The notes under the pieces: generated by a model
Seen by the model: only the letters and a program-made list of their open reading frames with translations
What the model was told of the DNA's origin: nothing
Databases searched by the model: none
Translations under genes and position numbers: made by a program
Source of the DNA: Chrysoperla carnea
Taxonomy: Eukaryota; Arthropoda; Insecta; Neuroptera; Chrysopidae
Direction of reading: 5' to 3'
Assembly: GCF_905475395.1 (NCBI RefSeq)
Contig: NC_058337.1
Location: 135,615,960-135,679,959, forward strand
DNA length: 64,000 nucleotides
Shown here: positions 43,301-54,742 of the stretch, in pieces
Layout of the letters: the number at the start of each line of letters is the position of its first letter
Position numbering within the stretch: the stretch's first letter is position 1

Positions 43301-44817
43301 CTAGTTTACGGAACTTACTGTTCAAACGTGCAGCTTCGTTGACTAAATTCACGTATTCTTTGAATAATGCTTTAGATTTATCCCCAGAATTTTTACGCCA
43401 TTCAACCCATGCATGTTTCAATTCTTCTGCATTATTTGACGTTGACAAGATATGTGTAATTTCTGGTTCTAAACTAAGATTGCATTTTTCAGGATTTTTA
43501 AAATCACAAATTTTTGCTTTGGCATAAATTTCTTCCATTGAAGCTATCGCTTTGGTTAATTGTTCATATTTGTCACTTGATAAGGCAGCGGTGCCAAGAA
43601 TTGAATATTTGGAAAATTGTCGTTTAACATCCGGATCTTTAAATGTTTTCCATGCATATTTTTGTACGTCTTGCCATTGATCTTTGAAGAACTTTGCTCC
43701 TTCACTACTTACTGCTAGCTAAAATTAAATAAATTTTTAGATATCTATACTTCTAACAAAAAAAGTTTCACGGAAATTTATAGTTAAGCAAAAATTACTA
43801 CTCAAATCAGGGATGATATTATTCTGGATAGGGACAAGATTTCAAACGAAGACTACAAGTCCCAGAATTAATATCGAATGATAACATCGAGCCAAGCATG
43901 TATGGCAAGTCTTCGCTCAAGTATGAGTGTCAGGATCCTGGCCCAAATCTGATTTAATTTATAAAAATCAACAATTAACTCAGGCAGAGGCAAATTATTT
44001 TCCGTCAGGCAGACACCACTAAAATAAAGATTCGTTATCTTAGGAGGAGAGACATGCAAACTTTCCAAAAAAATTTTGAAAGGAAATGAAACATATATAA
44101 TTATTTTCCGAGAGGTTTAACATTTTTTATCAGTTATTTATCAATAGATAACTGAAAAGATAATCTTGGATTGAAATTTAATCTACAAAATGACTGATTG
44201 TTTCCAACTTAAATAATAAATTAAAAATTTAAAGAAACTCCCGTCAAAAAATCAGGTCTGATCGAATAGTCAGTAACATCGTAGTTACTAAACGGATGAA
44301 CCGTTTTTGATTTTTTTTTTTTTTTTTGAAAAGTAATTTGTTCGAGTGTGTTCTTTCTTAACTGTTCCTCAGCCATTTGACGATCATCACCTCCTTTTTT
44401 AGTTGTTATCGGATGCGGAAGCCTAAACTCTTACTTGAAACATAGCTAAAAACACTCTTGAGCAAATTAGCTTTTAAAAAAAATCGGCTCATTCGTTTTG
44501 AAGCTGCAATGTCACAGACAAACACGCAGATATACAGAAGCACACAGAAATTTTGCATACAAAATATTTATTCTTGCAGATAAAAAAAAACTATTTTTTG
44601 ATTCAAGTTAATAAATACATACTTTCGTTGCTAAATTTTCATCGGTAATATTTGATGCATATGCCCATTCAGCCAACGATATTTTATTTCTCCAAAGTAA
44701 TGTATCACGATTCGCTTGCTCCAAGAATTGTTTACCATGTTCTTCATCGTAGTCTAATACATTGTTTGTTGAACATAATTTTGATAAAATTAAAATTGAT
44801 AATGTTGGTAACCACAT
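37321..44817 (-). CDS. Ance: Angiotensin-converting enzyme, single-domain (peptidyl-dipeptidase A, M2), with duplicated active-site exon
   Basis: Nine-exon coding sequence, minus strand: 44,623-44,817; 43,319-43,718; 42,977-43,168; 42,613-42,880; 40,287-40,411 (5A) or 40,111-40,235 (5B); 38,412-38,754; 37,995-38,135; 37,413-37,594; 37,321-37,346. All phases agree; product 623 aa, normal for insect ACE. A zinc dipeptidyl carboxypeptidase of the M2 family that removes C-terminal dipeptides from peptides. Visible landmarks: hydrophobic start [48 protein letters not shown] (His353 region of human testis ACE); [14 protein letters not shown] with the third zinc ligand; [30 protein letters not shown] keeping Lys511, His513, Tyr520, Arg522, Tyr523. 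No C-terminal membrane anchor, so secreted. Transposons sit in the introns on both sides of exon 5. Gene symbol is by family (fly Ance); orthology is not proven. Confidence 0.95.
37413..37594 (-). CDS. Ance: ACE exon 8
   Basis: 182 bases, phase 2 in, phase 1 out (TTTG|GTATGT). It encodes [40 protein letters not shown] and [12 protein letters not shown]. If the intron were retained the frame would end GMYPK and stop, an alternative C-terminus of the same length class. Confidence 0.9.
37740..37920 (+). repeat. Truncated family B repeat in ACE intron 7
   Basis: The distal part of family B (TATGTGTGTGTGACATATAT, GTAATCAACAC, ATGGTATTTCAACAATTAAC, TTTCACTTGTTTTTT) without its GGTCCGTAGGACC half. 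Antisense to ACE. Confidence 0.55.
37995..38135 (-). CDS. Ance: ACE exon 7
   Basis: 141 bases, phase 2 in and out (acceptor TTCGCAG, donor TTGAA|GTAAGT). It encodes [40 protein letters not shown] and EAGKLL. This matches the IIQFQFHEALC...C-IY-S-EAG block of ACE; Glu of FHEALC is Lys here. Confidence 0.95.
38412..38754 (-). CDS. Ance: ACE exon 6 (third zinc ligand and catalytic pocket)
   Basis: 343 bases, phase 1 in, phase 2 out (ATCAG|GTAAAT). It begins [20 protein letters not shown] (third zinc ligand Glu in HEAVGD) and includes [40 protein letters not shown] and [17 protein letters not shown]. Works with either exon 5 alternative. Confidence 0.95.
39052..39500 (+). pseudogene. Decayed hAT-type (ZMYM1/52-kDa-repressor-like) transposase fragment
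   Basis: Plus-strand reading gives [12 protein letters not shown] at 39,057 and, after frameshifts, [40 protein letters not shown] and, in another frame, [19 protein letters not shown]. The helix-rich pattern with FG..F....EIC.E..IE.RK resembles hAT-derived transposase proteins from memory. Stops and frameshifts interrupt it. It lies antisense in ACE intron 5. Confidence 0.5.
40111..40235 (-). CDS. Ance: ACE exon 5B: active-site exon, second alternative
   Basis: 125 bases with the same phases as 5A; acceptor TTTATAG|GATTAA, donor TCCG|GTAAAC. It encodes [31 protein letters not shown] and [10 protein letters not shown], 27 of 41 residues identical to 5A. HEMGH is intact and no stop or frameshift is present, so it looks functional. 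The 391-equivalent is Tyr and the 403-equivalent Arg, as in the N domain of mammalian ACE. Confidence 0.85.
40287..40411 (-). CDS. Ance: ACE exon 5A: active-site exon, first alternative
   Basis: 125 bases, phase 2 in, phase 1 out; acceptor TTTATAG|GATTAA, donor GAGG|GTGAGA. It encodes [31 protein letters not shown] and [10 protein letters not shown]. It carries both zinc histidines and the catalytic Glu of HEMGH. The residue equivalent to 391 of human testis ACE is Asp (usually Phe/Tyr) and 403 is Glu. Mutually exclusive with 5B by frame. Confidence 0.9.
41960..42558. mobile_element. pogo/Tigger-like MITE in ACE intron 4
   Basis: Ends CAGTAGAATCTCGATAAGTT and its inverse (AACTTATCGAGATTCTACTG), flanked by TA at 41,958-41,959 and 42,559-42,560. 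599 bp, with repeated CCTCTATAACTTAAA inside. Terminal sequence and TA duplication fit pogo/Tigger. It ends only 54 bases from the exon 4 donor. Confidence 0.75.
42613..42880 (-). CDS. Ance: ACE exon 4
   Basis: 268 bases, phase 1 in, phase 2 out (AG|GTAAAC). It encodes [58 protein letters not shown] and KDF plus two bases of Arg. Contains the CHASAW active-site segment. The next exon must start with one base completing Arg, as both 5A and 5B do. Confidence 0.95.
42977..43168 (-). CDS. Ance: ACE exon 3
   Basis: 192 bases, phase 1 in and out (acceptor GCTTTTAG, donor TTGG|GTAAGC). It encodes [20 protein letters not shown], the [18 protein letters not shown] helix and PIPAHLLG. The position equivalent to Arg186 of human testis ACE (chloride site 1) appears to be Leu (FWLDNYE). 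Confidence 0.9.
43247..43270. repeat. 24-bp perfect palindrome in ACE intron 2
   Basis: TAATACTAAAGT followed directly by its inverse, 43 bases downstream of the exon 2 donor on the transcribed strand. Intron 2 is only 150 bases, so an RNA hairpin here would sit close to both splice sites. Function unknown. Confidence 0.7.
43319..43718 (-). CDS. Ance: ACE exon 2
   Basis: 400 bases, phase 0 in (acceptor AATTTTAG), phase 1 out (AACA|GTAAGT). It encodes [20 protein letters not shown] through [20 protein letters not shown] and [20 protein letters not shown] to NEAARLN. The CxxxxxxC region with EPE and W-EWR is typical of ACE. Confidence 0.95.
44280..44530 (-). repeat. Family A repeat, copy 2, in ACE intron 1
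   Basis: Inverse-orientation copy of the 5,401-5,680 repeat, recognisable by CTTGAAACATAGCTAAAAAC, ACTCTTGAGC and GGCTCATTCGTTTTGAAGC. Diverged. Confidence 0.5.
44623..44817 (-). CDS. Ance: ACE exon 1 (signal peptide and N-terminal helices)
   Basis: ATG at 44,817, 65 codons, donor AAA|GTATGT, phase 0. It encodes a signal peptide-like [19 protein letters not shown], then [20 protein letters not shown] and [16 protein letters not shown], the ACE lid helices. Confidence 0.9.
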
Positions 44818-45699
44818 CTGTAATGAGTAATTTTAATAAAATGTTATTGTTTCTCTCTAACTTTATAAATTATTTTAATTAATGCGTATATTTTTGTTGT
44901 TATGACTTACTTTATTAAACTATACTGATCACTGATCAGTTTATCAGTGAAATGATTGATCACTAACAAATGACTTGTATAATATATCAAAAGAAAACAT
45001 TATTAAAACTATAAAATTGAAAGTACATTTTTTATTTAATCTAGCACATATTGGCCCCTGAGCACGAAAAAACTAAAAATTTTGAAAATACAATTTAACT
45101 ATTATTTACAGGAATTTATTTCGCTTTTATGCCTATTTGAACATGGCGAAAATAATAACCATCGATGAAACTCCTTTTCGAATTCCTATGAATTGGATAT
45201 CTTGTTCACAGGGGATCAAAGATCTTCCATTCAAGCTACACTAGAGAGATCGGCCTAGAACTTAAAAGCGTGCCTTTCTAAAAATCCCCTAGTCCAGTGT
45301 TGATGGATTACCTAAGCACCACCCCTACACAAATATTTTACATGGTGTAAATAATTCAAAACATGTATGGTATAAGAGTAGCAAGGCAAAAAAAAGTTGA
45401 TTTCAAGGCAACTGGAGTTTGGATATATCTTTTGTTATAGAAATTAGGTAGGAAAAAAAGTTCGTCTGCGTTGCGTCTTTTTAGCAATAACAATTATAAT
45501 ATATTTGGTAGTTTTAATGGACAGTTTTACCGTTGCTAGCACCACGGCAGAATTTTAATTTTCTAGACACTTGTGACGTTGCTAACACCGTGTTAGAATT
45601 TTTATTTGCCAGTCAGACATTTTATCGATTTACTAGGGCAAATCCTGCATTAATTAACGCAATTGCTTCCGAATGCAAGACCTAGTTCATTTCTATTTA

Positions 45700-46119
45700 T
45701 CTTGTATATTAAAACGAGCAATTCTTGTATATATATATATATCAACGATCTTGGAAATGGCTCCAACGATTTTTATGAAAATGAGTATGCAGGGGTTTTT
45801 TGGGGCGAAAAGTCGATCTAGCAAGGTTTCATTTTTAAAAAACGTCGTTTTATCCCACTTTTCATGAAAAACTGAAACCGGCAATGCAAATTATAACTCT
45901 TCCTGACATCTATTGGTGTATATCGTAGTTAATGAAATACAATGCAAATTATAACTCTTCCTGACATCTATTGGTGTATATCGTAGTTAATGAAATAAAA
46001 TACATTACCGGGACATTCAAATTGGTATTTGTGTGGAGACATTTAAAACGGTCTTCTATTAGTGATAAAATTTGTGTCTTTTTAAGAATACCGAGCAAAG
46101 CTCGGTCATCCAGATATTA
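45700..46119 (+). mobile_element. Dispersed repeat with GC-rich 3' hairpin
   Basis: Begins TCTTGTATATTAAAACGAGC, has ATGGCTCCAACGATTTTTAT and GGCGAAAAGTCGATCTAGC inside, and ends with the perfect hairpin CCGAGC-AAA-GCTCGG followed by TCATCCAGATATT. The hairpin end resembles rolling-circle or similar non-autonomous elements, but there is no CTRR end, so the class is open. A 58-base tandem duplication lies within. Confidence 0.5.
45883..45998. repeat. Recent 58-bp tandem duplication
   Basis: The block starting AATGCAAATTATAACTCTTC is repeated immediately at 45,941 with no mismatch except at the final bases. Very recent or an assembly artefact. Confidence 0.85.
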
Positions 46120-47624
46120 TTCAATAAAGCAGGAAATATTCGAAATAAAGACGTCTTAATATAAACTCGCGAAAGCATTACCAAGCTTTCGCATCATACC
46201 TATAAGCGGAATATTATAAATGAAAATGTTTTTCATGCTGATATGCCGATCTTAGCTCGACTATCAATTAAAAACTATACAAATTGTAACTATTAATTTC
46301 TACTACACAAGCATGTAATCTATGTAATTATTTAATTTTTTATTTGTGATATTAAAAGTGTGTCGTGGATTTTCATATGGAGGCGGGAGGTTATTACTTA
46401 TAGTTCAAGAAAATTAGGAATTTGTTATTCAACGGTTTTCATTCAATTCTAAAACGAGCAGTTTCTCAACAGAAAACTTGTACATTTTTAATTAAAAAAT
46501 ATATACTTTCGTTACCTGTGCTCTCACAGCATCTTTCTAATTATTTATAAATGTATTGATTTTCGCCAATTTTTAGGATTTCATTGCTAATATTTTAAAT
46601 ATCTATTATTAAAAAAATGAAATTATCCCAGTAAAACCCTCAATATGGTTTTTTAAGCCCTTTTCGTACATATATGAGTATCTTAAAATTAGAGAAACTT
46701 TGAACATTTTTAGACTATATTAAACATATTTGTGTAAAAAAATTGCCTATATTTATAATCTTATTGAGGGTTGAGGTTTTAGCCCTTGTTGAGGGTTGTG
46801 TGATCAATAAATACACTTATATTGATAATAGAGGATGGGTCCCGAAGAATATGGGTCAAGATAGTCCTTTTTAAAATTAAAAACCTCCAACTTTGCGTTG
46901 AGAAATTATTAATTTCAGAATTTAACGTACTAAATGTCTACTTTGCTTGGACTATACTATTAAAGTTTATTTAATTCATTTATTACTAGAAACTCTTTTT
47001 GGTAGTTCGAATCATTTAATTTTACGTAAAAAATACGCACTTCCTGTTACATCCTCTAATATCTAATGCACACAGTTTAATCCATTTCGAACGTTATCAT
47101 ATTCTATTAAAATCATATGAAATAATTCTATGAAAATTAAGCTTCAAAATAGGCAAAATGGTTATAACACACTGGTCTATAGCTAAAAAACATATTTAAT
47201 AAATAACTGTTGAGACTGTATACGGTATGCGTTCTTTATGTCCTAGCTGCCAGCTTGTTTTGTTAGCGATGAAAAACTGCGATTTTCCTTTGTTTCTAAC
47301 TTAAAATATATATTATATTATTTTATCTATAAAAATGTTATAAACAAATGTTGGGTACATTTGTAGAAAAAAGTACAAATAAAAATGTTATTACTATTGT
47401 TATTATTATGTTACTAGAGCGATTTTAAAGTACTTAATTGGTACCGATAATTAAAAAAAAAGTATATTAATTGATATTAATCAATTTATCAACACGAGGA
47501 AATAAAATTAAATAATTGAATAATTTTATATTATTGCCTCAAACTATTGGCTATGATATAATTTTATGTTATTACCTCAAATAGTATTTTGCAACTTTCA
47601 ATTACTTCAGTTCGAAATTAAAAA

Positions 47625-48230
47625 TTCAATTTTTTTGATAACACATTCAAATTTGATCCGATATGATTGGAATTTTTTTTTGAAATCTACTAATTTTGGA
47701 TCATACTTTTTAGTTGTAATATCAGTTTTTCGCTAGCTATCACTTATGTGCTTAATTCCGAGAGCAGGACTCCATTATTCTTGAAACCTATTAGAGCTAG
47801 GTTAATTTTGATCACAAATTTGAAAAGTGTGACCCAAATTTAGTAGGATTACATACTTGGTTTATCAAAATTGGATAAAATTTGGATATGATAGAGCAAA
47901 ATTAAATTTTTTGGATTCTGGTGACGTCATAAAGTTAAAAAATTCGATTTTTTGATAACACAGGCAAATGTGATCCGACCTGATTGGAGTTTTTTTTGAA
48001 ACCCACTAATTTTGGGTCGTTCTTTTCAGCTGTGATAACAGTTTTTTGCTAGCTATCACTTATGTGCTTAATTCCGAGAGCAGGACTCCATATTCTTGAA
48101 ACCTATTAGAGCTTGGTTAATTTTGATCCCAAATTTGAAAAGTGTGACCCAAATTTAGTAGGATTACATACTTGATTTATCAAAATTGAATAAAATTTGG
48201 ATGTGATAGAGCAAAATTCATTCTTATTTT
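47625..48230. repeat. Tandem repeat, about 317-bp unit, two copies
   Basis: Units start near TGATCCGA at 47,654 and 47,971. Shared blocks: CTATCACTTATGTGCTTAAT, TCCGAGAGCAGGACTCCA, CCCAAATTTAGTAGGATTAC and GATAGAGCAAAATT. The two differ by a few percent. A related, more diverged array occurs at 62,290-63,200. Confidence 0.75.
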
Positions 48231-48734
48231 TGTCGTCCATTGATTTAAAATACAGAAATAATATATATTAAAACAAAATTTGCAAAAGTTCTAATATTTA
48301 TAGTAAAAAAAGCAACAAAAAAGTTGTTGTATTTTCCATATTTTTAGAACTACTTCCAAAATATTTATTTGTTAATTTAATTCTCGTTTTCACGGTTCAC
48401 GGAATTTCGTGATATTAATGTCGTTATCTTTAGACATGTAGTATTGTTTTTTTTAAGGTAGTACGAGCACCGAAGCAATTTCAGCTTTAGGTTTCAAATT
48501 ATTTGTACCTTATTTTCAACTTTGATGATGAATTTTGTTATAACTTCATGAATGTAGACGAAAAATAAGAATAGAATTTTTCGATATCTGTCTTGTTTTC
48601 GAAATATAGAAAAAATTAAATAAAATTTTCAATTTTCGATATTTTAGTGCTCATACATCCTTAATTAGTCGGGCACAACGTTTTATTTTTATTTTTTATT
48701 TTTTTTTTCAATAATTTTTAAACTTTAATTTTAA

Positions 48735-49106
48735 GGACGTTCATGCGTCAACCTGTTTTGATATGTGCGTTCATAGGGAAACAGTATGTAAATTTTAAAG
48801 AATTTTAAATTAATAGAAAATAGAAAATTTTTTTGAAATTCTATTAAAAGTTTAAATAATTATTAACTGGTAAAAGTTTCAAGTATGGTTATCGATATAA
48901 TTTTTGAAAAATATCGATTTATATTTTTCATTTAGTTCCATGTTAAAACTTACTTTTAGTCATTTTTTGAACTTTAAAAAAATTTAAATTAATTCGATAA
49001 CAGCTAGGTTATTTTTCCTGTCTTAAATCATAGAAAATCATTTAAATTATCGCATTATCATATTGTTTTTTATTTCTCTACTAATATTGTTGACGCATGA
49101 ACGGCC
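48735..49106. mobile_element. piggyBac-like MITE flanked by TTAA
   Basis: Ends GGACGTTCATGCGTCAAC and its inverse (GTTGACGCATGAACGGCC), with TTAA immediately outside each end (48,731-48,734 and 49,107-49,110). TTAA duplication is diagnostic of piggyBac-type transposition; the terminus is not the usual CCC/GGG triplet, so the assignment is by target site. 372 bp, no transposase. Confidence 0.6.
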
Positions 49107-51977
49107 TTAAATAGTTTATTTTAAGTTCATCGACTAGTTTTGAAGAAATACTGTAAATATAGTTTTTTGTCAATACTGTGAATAATTTTTAGTCCCTCCA
49201 AGGCAGAAAGGAAAATCTTTGACTCCAATTCTTAGTAATAAAAAGAAGATAGTTTTCAGAAACGCAATATTCTTAACTTTTTTCCCAAATCAATGTAATT
49301 TGCATGATAATAGTTTCTTAACAATACTATTTACTAAATAATACTAATTAAATTTAACAATATACCTTGGTCCTTGCTAATTAGTTAATAATTATACACA
49401 CAATATTAGTTCTTTACCACATTTCATCGACAGATCACAAAACACAACTGAAACTAAATAACTAACGAACACTCAATTTAAAATAATCAATTTTACCGGT
49501 TTTTGTACGTAAATAAATAAATAAATAATATTTTAAAATGGGGGGTAATAATGATTTTTCATCAAAATTTTATTAAGTCTTCTATTAATAATAAAGAAAT
49601 AATATAAATATCTTGTATTTTGCAATATTTTTTATAAATAAATAAATAAAAATATTCAATTGCTTGTTTTTACATGCCGAAGAATAAACGAATAGTTTCA
49701 AGGTCCCGTAAACAGAAATAAAAACAATTATATTTTTTTGTAGATAAAGTTCAAACATGTTTTGACAATATTCCTAATAATTGAAAACACAGCTTTCTAA
49801 AATATTTCCAGATTCAATGTATTTTTTTGTTTCGTCATTGAAAAAAAAAACATGTTAGAATCATTTTTGTGTTTGCCTGTCTATCCGATTGTCAATGACT
49901 ATTTTCTCCGAATTTATTTAACGAAAAAAGAAATTTTTTACTTACATAGAGCTTGGTGATCCAAGGGACGTTAGTATAAACAATCAAGTTTTGATTTTGG
50001 GAAATAATTTCGATGGGTAAGTTAGACAGTTAAAAAAAACTTTACTCAAGTTTATCATGTGACAAATCTTATGGCTCGTTATGAGGAATACAAATATTTA
50101 TTTAGAAAATTTTGAAGAAAATATGTGAAAATTAACCATTCCCCTTTACCTCGGAATATTTACCCTTTTATCTCGGAAACTATTGAATCTTAAAAAATAA
50201 GCCTAGGGCATTGTTCACTTCTTTAAATTTCCAAGAAATAAATTTTCGTGATAATTTTTATTACACTTAAAACAAAGTGTTAAATATTCATAAAATAAAT
50301 ATTTTTTTTGTTGAGATAAACCATTTTATGAAAACACCACAGACTTAATAAATATTTCCTTTTTGCTTTACTGGTTTCATACAAAGAAATAACAGATATG
50401 CATTTGCACGTGACCATGTCGCTCTTATTTTTATAATTTTAAGTAAAATTTGTATAAAAATTTTTCAGATGATTGATTTAACGCTGATTTTCATATGGTT
50501 AAATCTGATCAAGGTTCTAATATTACGAAACTTTCTTATAATTTAATTTCTTGACACGAAAATAAAAATTGATTTTTTAGGCTAAGGTTGAACGTGCTAT
50601 AAATATCGGCAGTTACAGAAAAATGACAAGTTGAATAAACATGGTTGCTGATATTTATAATTCTTTTTATTTATTTTATTGATTTCTCCTAATCTACTAT
50701 AATCTCTTTTTTTTCTAGTTTATCTTAGTGAAATACAATATACCAAATTATGAGACTCTAACGAAGATGCTGTAAGTGTTTCTAGATTTGTATATGTAAC
50801 GACATCTATGAATACCAAATGAAACTATTATTTAATTTAGTACATGTAGTGACACCTATGAATATTAATCGCTAGATTGTAGCTCTAATAATAGTTTTAT
50901 TTAGTATTCATGGGCGACACTCCATGTACCATGTATATAATTGTTTCGTTAGGTTATAATCCCTGCTTTATCCCCATCAAATTTTATTTTCGCGACAAAA
51001 TACTTTTAAAAAAAAGGAGCCTTTATTTTCTGCCTCATAAACCTTTTAATAGAGATTTGCCCTTTTCAAGTCTTAAGAAATTTGAAAGTTAAAAGCATGT
51101 ACTGCGATCTTGATGTTTTTTGAGAATAAAGGAATGAGGACGGTTTTTTGGCTACTTCTCCCCTCAGTAGATGGTTAATAATTTTTTTAATTTATGCAAG
51201 GTAACTTTAAAACTTGGCAAATAAATAATACAAAAATTATATTTTTTTAAAAGTTGTTAATTTTAAGTTTTTATGATTTTTGAAAAAGTTTTTTTCCATA
51301 ATACAAAAACAGTGCCGTAAGTTCGACCGATACCTACTATTGAATTTCTATACTTATTGACTGAAATATTTTTTCGAACATCGAACAGATGCGGAAAAAA
51401 TTTTAACACTAACAACATTTTGCTCCAAGGTTATACCTTCGTGAGAAATTAGATTCGAAAATATTTTTCCAATAAAAGTTGCTACTCATTTGATAAGGTA
51501 TCACTTATATCAATTATAATAGTTCTTAAATTTTAAATAAAGAAAATTGTTGCAAGTCCACCAAAGAATATCACACCCTGGTTCTTTTGGTTTAATTTAA
51601 GTATGATGCGACACTGCGACACTCAGTGGGATACTTGTATTTAAAAAAACATTATTGCGCCAATCAAAAATGAAAACAAGATTTTATTTTCATAAGCATC
51701 AATAACTCATTTATTAATTGTTTAACCGCGATGCTTAATTTTACCTTTGTAACGAAAAATTTATGGAGCTGTCAGTCAGCTTTTAGCTGTTAAGCCTACA
51801 ATTATTTTATGACATAAAGGTTAAACAATATAAGTATGGCGCTTATTAGACCATTGCAGTAAAAAAGAAACTAATTTGGAATACTCACACGACATCAATC
51901 ACACCTTTTCAATCTATTAATAGTAAGTCTTTTATAGATGCAAGCATTAGGCACTTGCATAAACTTAAAAAAAAAGA

Positions 51978-52530
51978 CAAGTGAAAACAAACAATTGACT
52001 GAGTTAATTGTTGAAATACCATGCATAGTCAGTGTTGATTTCTTTATCACATTACACATACAAACATGTGACACATACATAACTGATAATCAAGTAAAGT
52101 ACATATTATAAAATTTCCTCCTAATTGGCGCCCTCACGGGTAAACAGTGATGTTTACGAAAAAATGTTTCAAACAAAAGTTGTTTAATTTTTGATAACAT
52201 TTTTACATTTAAACTTTTGTTCTATCTCTAACGGTTTGCAAGATGGGTCCTACGGACCCAAGACCCAATTGACCTATTTTGCTCATTTACGAACTTGACC
52301 TCACTTTTTACGTCCTGAGTACGCTGCAAAAATTTCAGCTCGATATCTTTTTTCGTTTTTGAGTTATCGTGTCCACAGACGGATGGACGGACGGACAACC
52401 GGAAATGGACTAATTAGGTGATTTTATGAACACCTATGACAAAATTTTTTTTCTAGCATCATTATTTTTAAGCGTTTAAAACTTGGGACTAAACTTAATA
52501 TACTATGTATATTTCATATATACATAGTAT
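51978..52530 (-). mobile_element. Family B repeat, left arm of an inverted pair
   Basis: Inverse copy running from ACAAGTGAAAACAAACAATT to the terminal palindrome around ATACTATGTATAT / ATATACATAGTAT (52,500-52,530). It contains GATGGGTCCTACGGACCC. Nearly identical to 54,026-54,576; the first 35 codons of spurious ORFs in both are the same. Confidence 0.75.
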
Positions 52531-54025
52531 AAAAACGGAGGTGTCGAAGGACATCCAGTAGGAACTATGTTCCTTTCGTTATAAATTAGCATTACAAGCA
52601 CAATGAAAGAATGATGTCTAATAATTTCTTTTCAAGTTTTCGAATCATTTAGTTAATAGTTAATTGTACTGTTTTAATTATTATTGTATAGGTGTCGTTT
52701 TCGATAAAAAAAAGTTTTAGTTTCCAAGGTTAGAGTGCTACTTTTTTTGTTTTTTGCACATTTTTTTGTTAAACTTTTTTTGGTTTAATTCCTTCAGTTC
52801 AAAAACAAATCAGAACGATAGCTGCGATAAAGAACATAGTTCCAACTATTATCCGTTTAGTTATATCTAAAAGATCCACTCAGTGGCTACAGACGGAATC
52901 ACAGGGTTAACGCAAAGGCCAAAAAACCCGCAGACGCAGACCAATTCGACCCCATTAGAGGCATATACCCAACACATAGATCAGAGCGAGGACAAAATCA
53001 CCGAGTTAATACAAGCGCCAATTACCGTCTAAGTTTATCTTACGATTTGCATAATAATTTATAATAATACTTTCATGAACGATAAATGAAAAAATTAATT
53101 TTTAATAAAAAGAGATAAATAGATAACATACTCATTAATATATGGAAGTTAAATAATCATCAATCATAAAAATTATAAATGATTTCAAGGCTGCTTAAAG
53201 AAAATTATAAACAAATTAACAAGAAACAATGATTAATTATTAAATTATTCTTCAATTTTTACTTCATATATTTATGGATTTGGAACGATGAAAATGTTTT
53301 ATTAAAGCGCAAACACAGTATTGTAGGTAGTAACTCAATCCCTGTCATTGGAATTTTAATAACGAAAAGCGAAGACAATTGAAATTACTAATATTTTTTT
53401 AGTAACTAATTCGCAAAAATTGTAAAGTTTATATCCAAATTTTGAATTTTTTATTGTCACAGACTTATGTAATATTACAGGCGCCCGAATTAAGTTCATT
53501 AATGCAGTATCCAGTCTAATATTTTACTAAGGGCCTCCACGAAAATAAAATTTTATAAATTTGGTTAAAGATCTTTTGTGAAAAACACCAGGTAGATTAG
53601 CAAGGACTGAAAAAAGTGGACAAATACAAGGAAAGTCGAACAAAAAAAGGAAAAGTTCGTCTCTGCTTAATTGGGCCTTCTCTGCTTAAGTTGTAAACGC
53701 GACACAGGATAACAAACTAAAAAATCAAAAAAAATGAAAATTTAAATAAATTTTTTTTAATTCAAAGTTTATGGCTTTGGATGGCCGTAAAGTATTTCTA
53801 AAATTTATTAATTATTTATTATTGACTTTACATTAATTGAATAGTAATGAGAAAACCTGTTTTAACGAGTTTAATAATATAAATCAAACAAAAATTAATT
53901 TATGGAATTACTTATTTAAACAAAAATTTTAACCGATTTATTGACCCAATCCTTATCACAACACTTTATGAGAAAAGTCAATGTCCTGTAAATTAAGTTT
54001 TTTTTTACTTAATTACTTACTTATT
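52531..54025. other. Spacer between the inverted family B arms
   Basis: No gene found. Near the left, GGAACTATGTTC (52,560) is inverse to GAACATAGTTCC (52,834), making a ~275-base stem-loop. 52,880-53,030 is less AT-rich (GGGTTAACGCAAAGGCC, CCGCAGACGCAGACC) and may be an inserted fragment of unknown type. Confidence 0.4.
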
Positions 54026-54576
54026 ATACCATGTATATATGAAATATACATAGTATATTAAGTTTAGTCCCAAGTTTGTAACGCTTAAAAATAATGATGC
54101 TAGGAAAAAAATTTTGTCATAGGTGTTCATAAAATCACCTAATTAGTCCATTTCCGGTTGTCCGTCCGTCCGTCTGTGGACACGATAACTCAAAAACGAA
54201 AAAAGATATCGAGCTGAAATTTTTACAGCGTACTCAGGACGTAAAAAGTGAGGTCAAGTTCGTAAATGAGCGTCATAGGTTAATTGGGTCTTGGGTCCGT
54301 AGGACCCATCTTGTAAACCGTTAGAGATAGAACAAAAGTTTAAATGTAAAAAATGTTATCAAAAATTAAACAACTTTTGTTTGAAACATTTTTTCGTAAA
54401 CATCACTGTTTACCCGTGAGGGCGCCAATTAGGAGGAAATTTTATAATATGTACTTTACTTGATTATCAGTTATGTATGTGTCACATGTTTGTATGTGTA
54501 ATGTGATAAAGAAATCAACACTGACTATGCATGGTATTTCAACAATTAACTCAGTCAATTGTTTGTTTTCACTTGT
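54026..54576 (+). mobile_element. Family B repeat, right arm of an inverted pair
   Basis: Direct copy from ATACCATGTATATATGAAAT through GGTCCGTAGGACCCATC to TTGTTTTCACTTGT. The palindromic ends of the two arms face each other across 1,495 bases. No transposase is seen; superfamily unknown. Confidence 0.75.
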
Positions 54577-54742
54577 ATATTCATTAAAATTCTCACTTAA
54601 TAATAGTTCATTGCTTTTGTCTATTTTAAATTTTGCAAAAAATTTTGTTGTAGATAAGGTTTTGTTAAATTATGGTTTTAATTTTGAGAATTTCTCTATT
54701 TATATTGGTAAAATAAAATGCAGTTTTTATAACAAGCAAAAG

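Noticed and set aside
43243-43527. 94-codon plus-strand ORF
   Set aside because: It is antisense to ACE exon 2, whose family similarity is certain.
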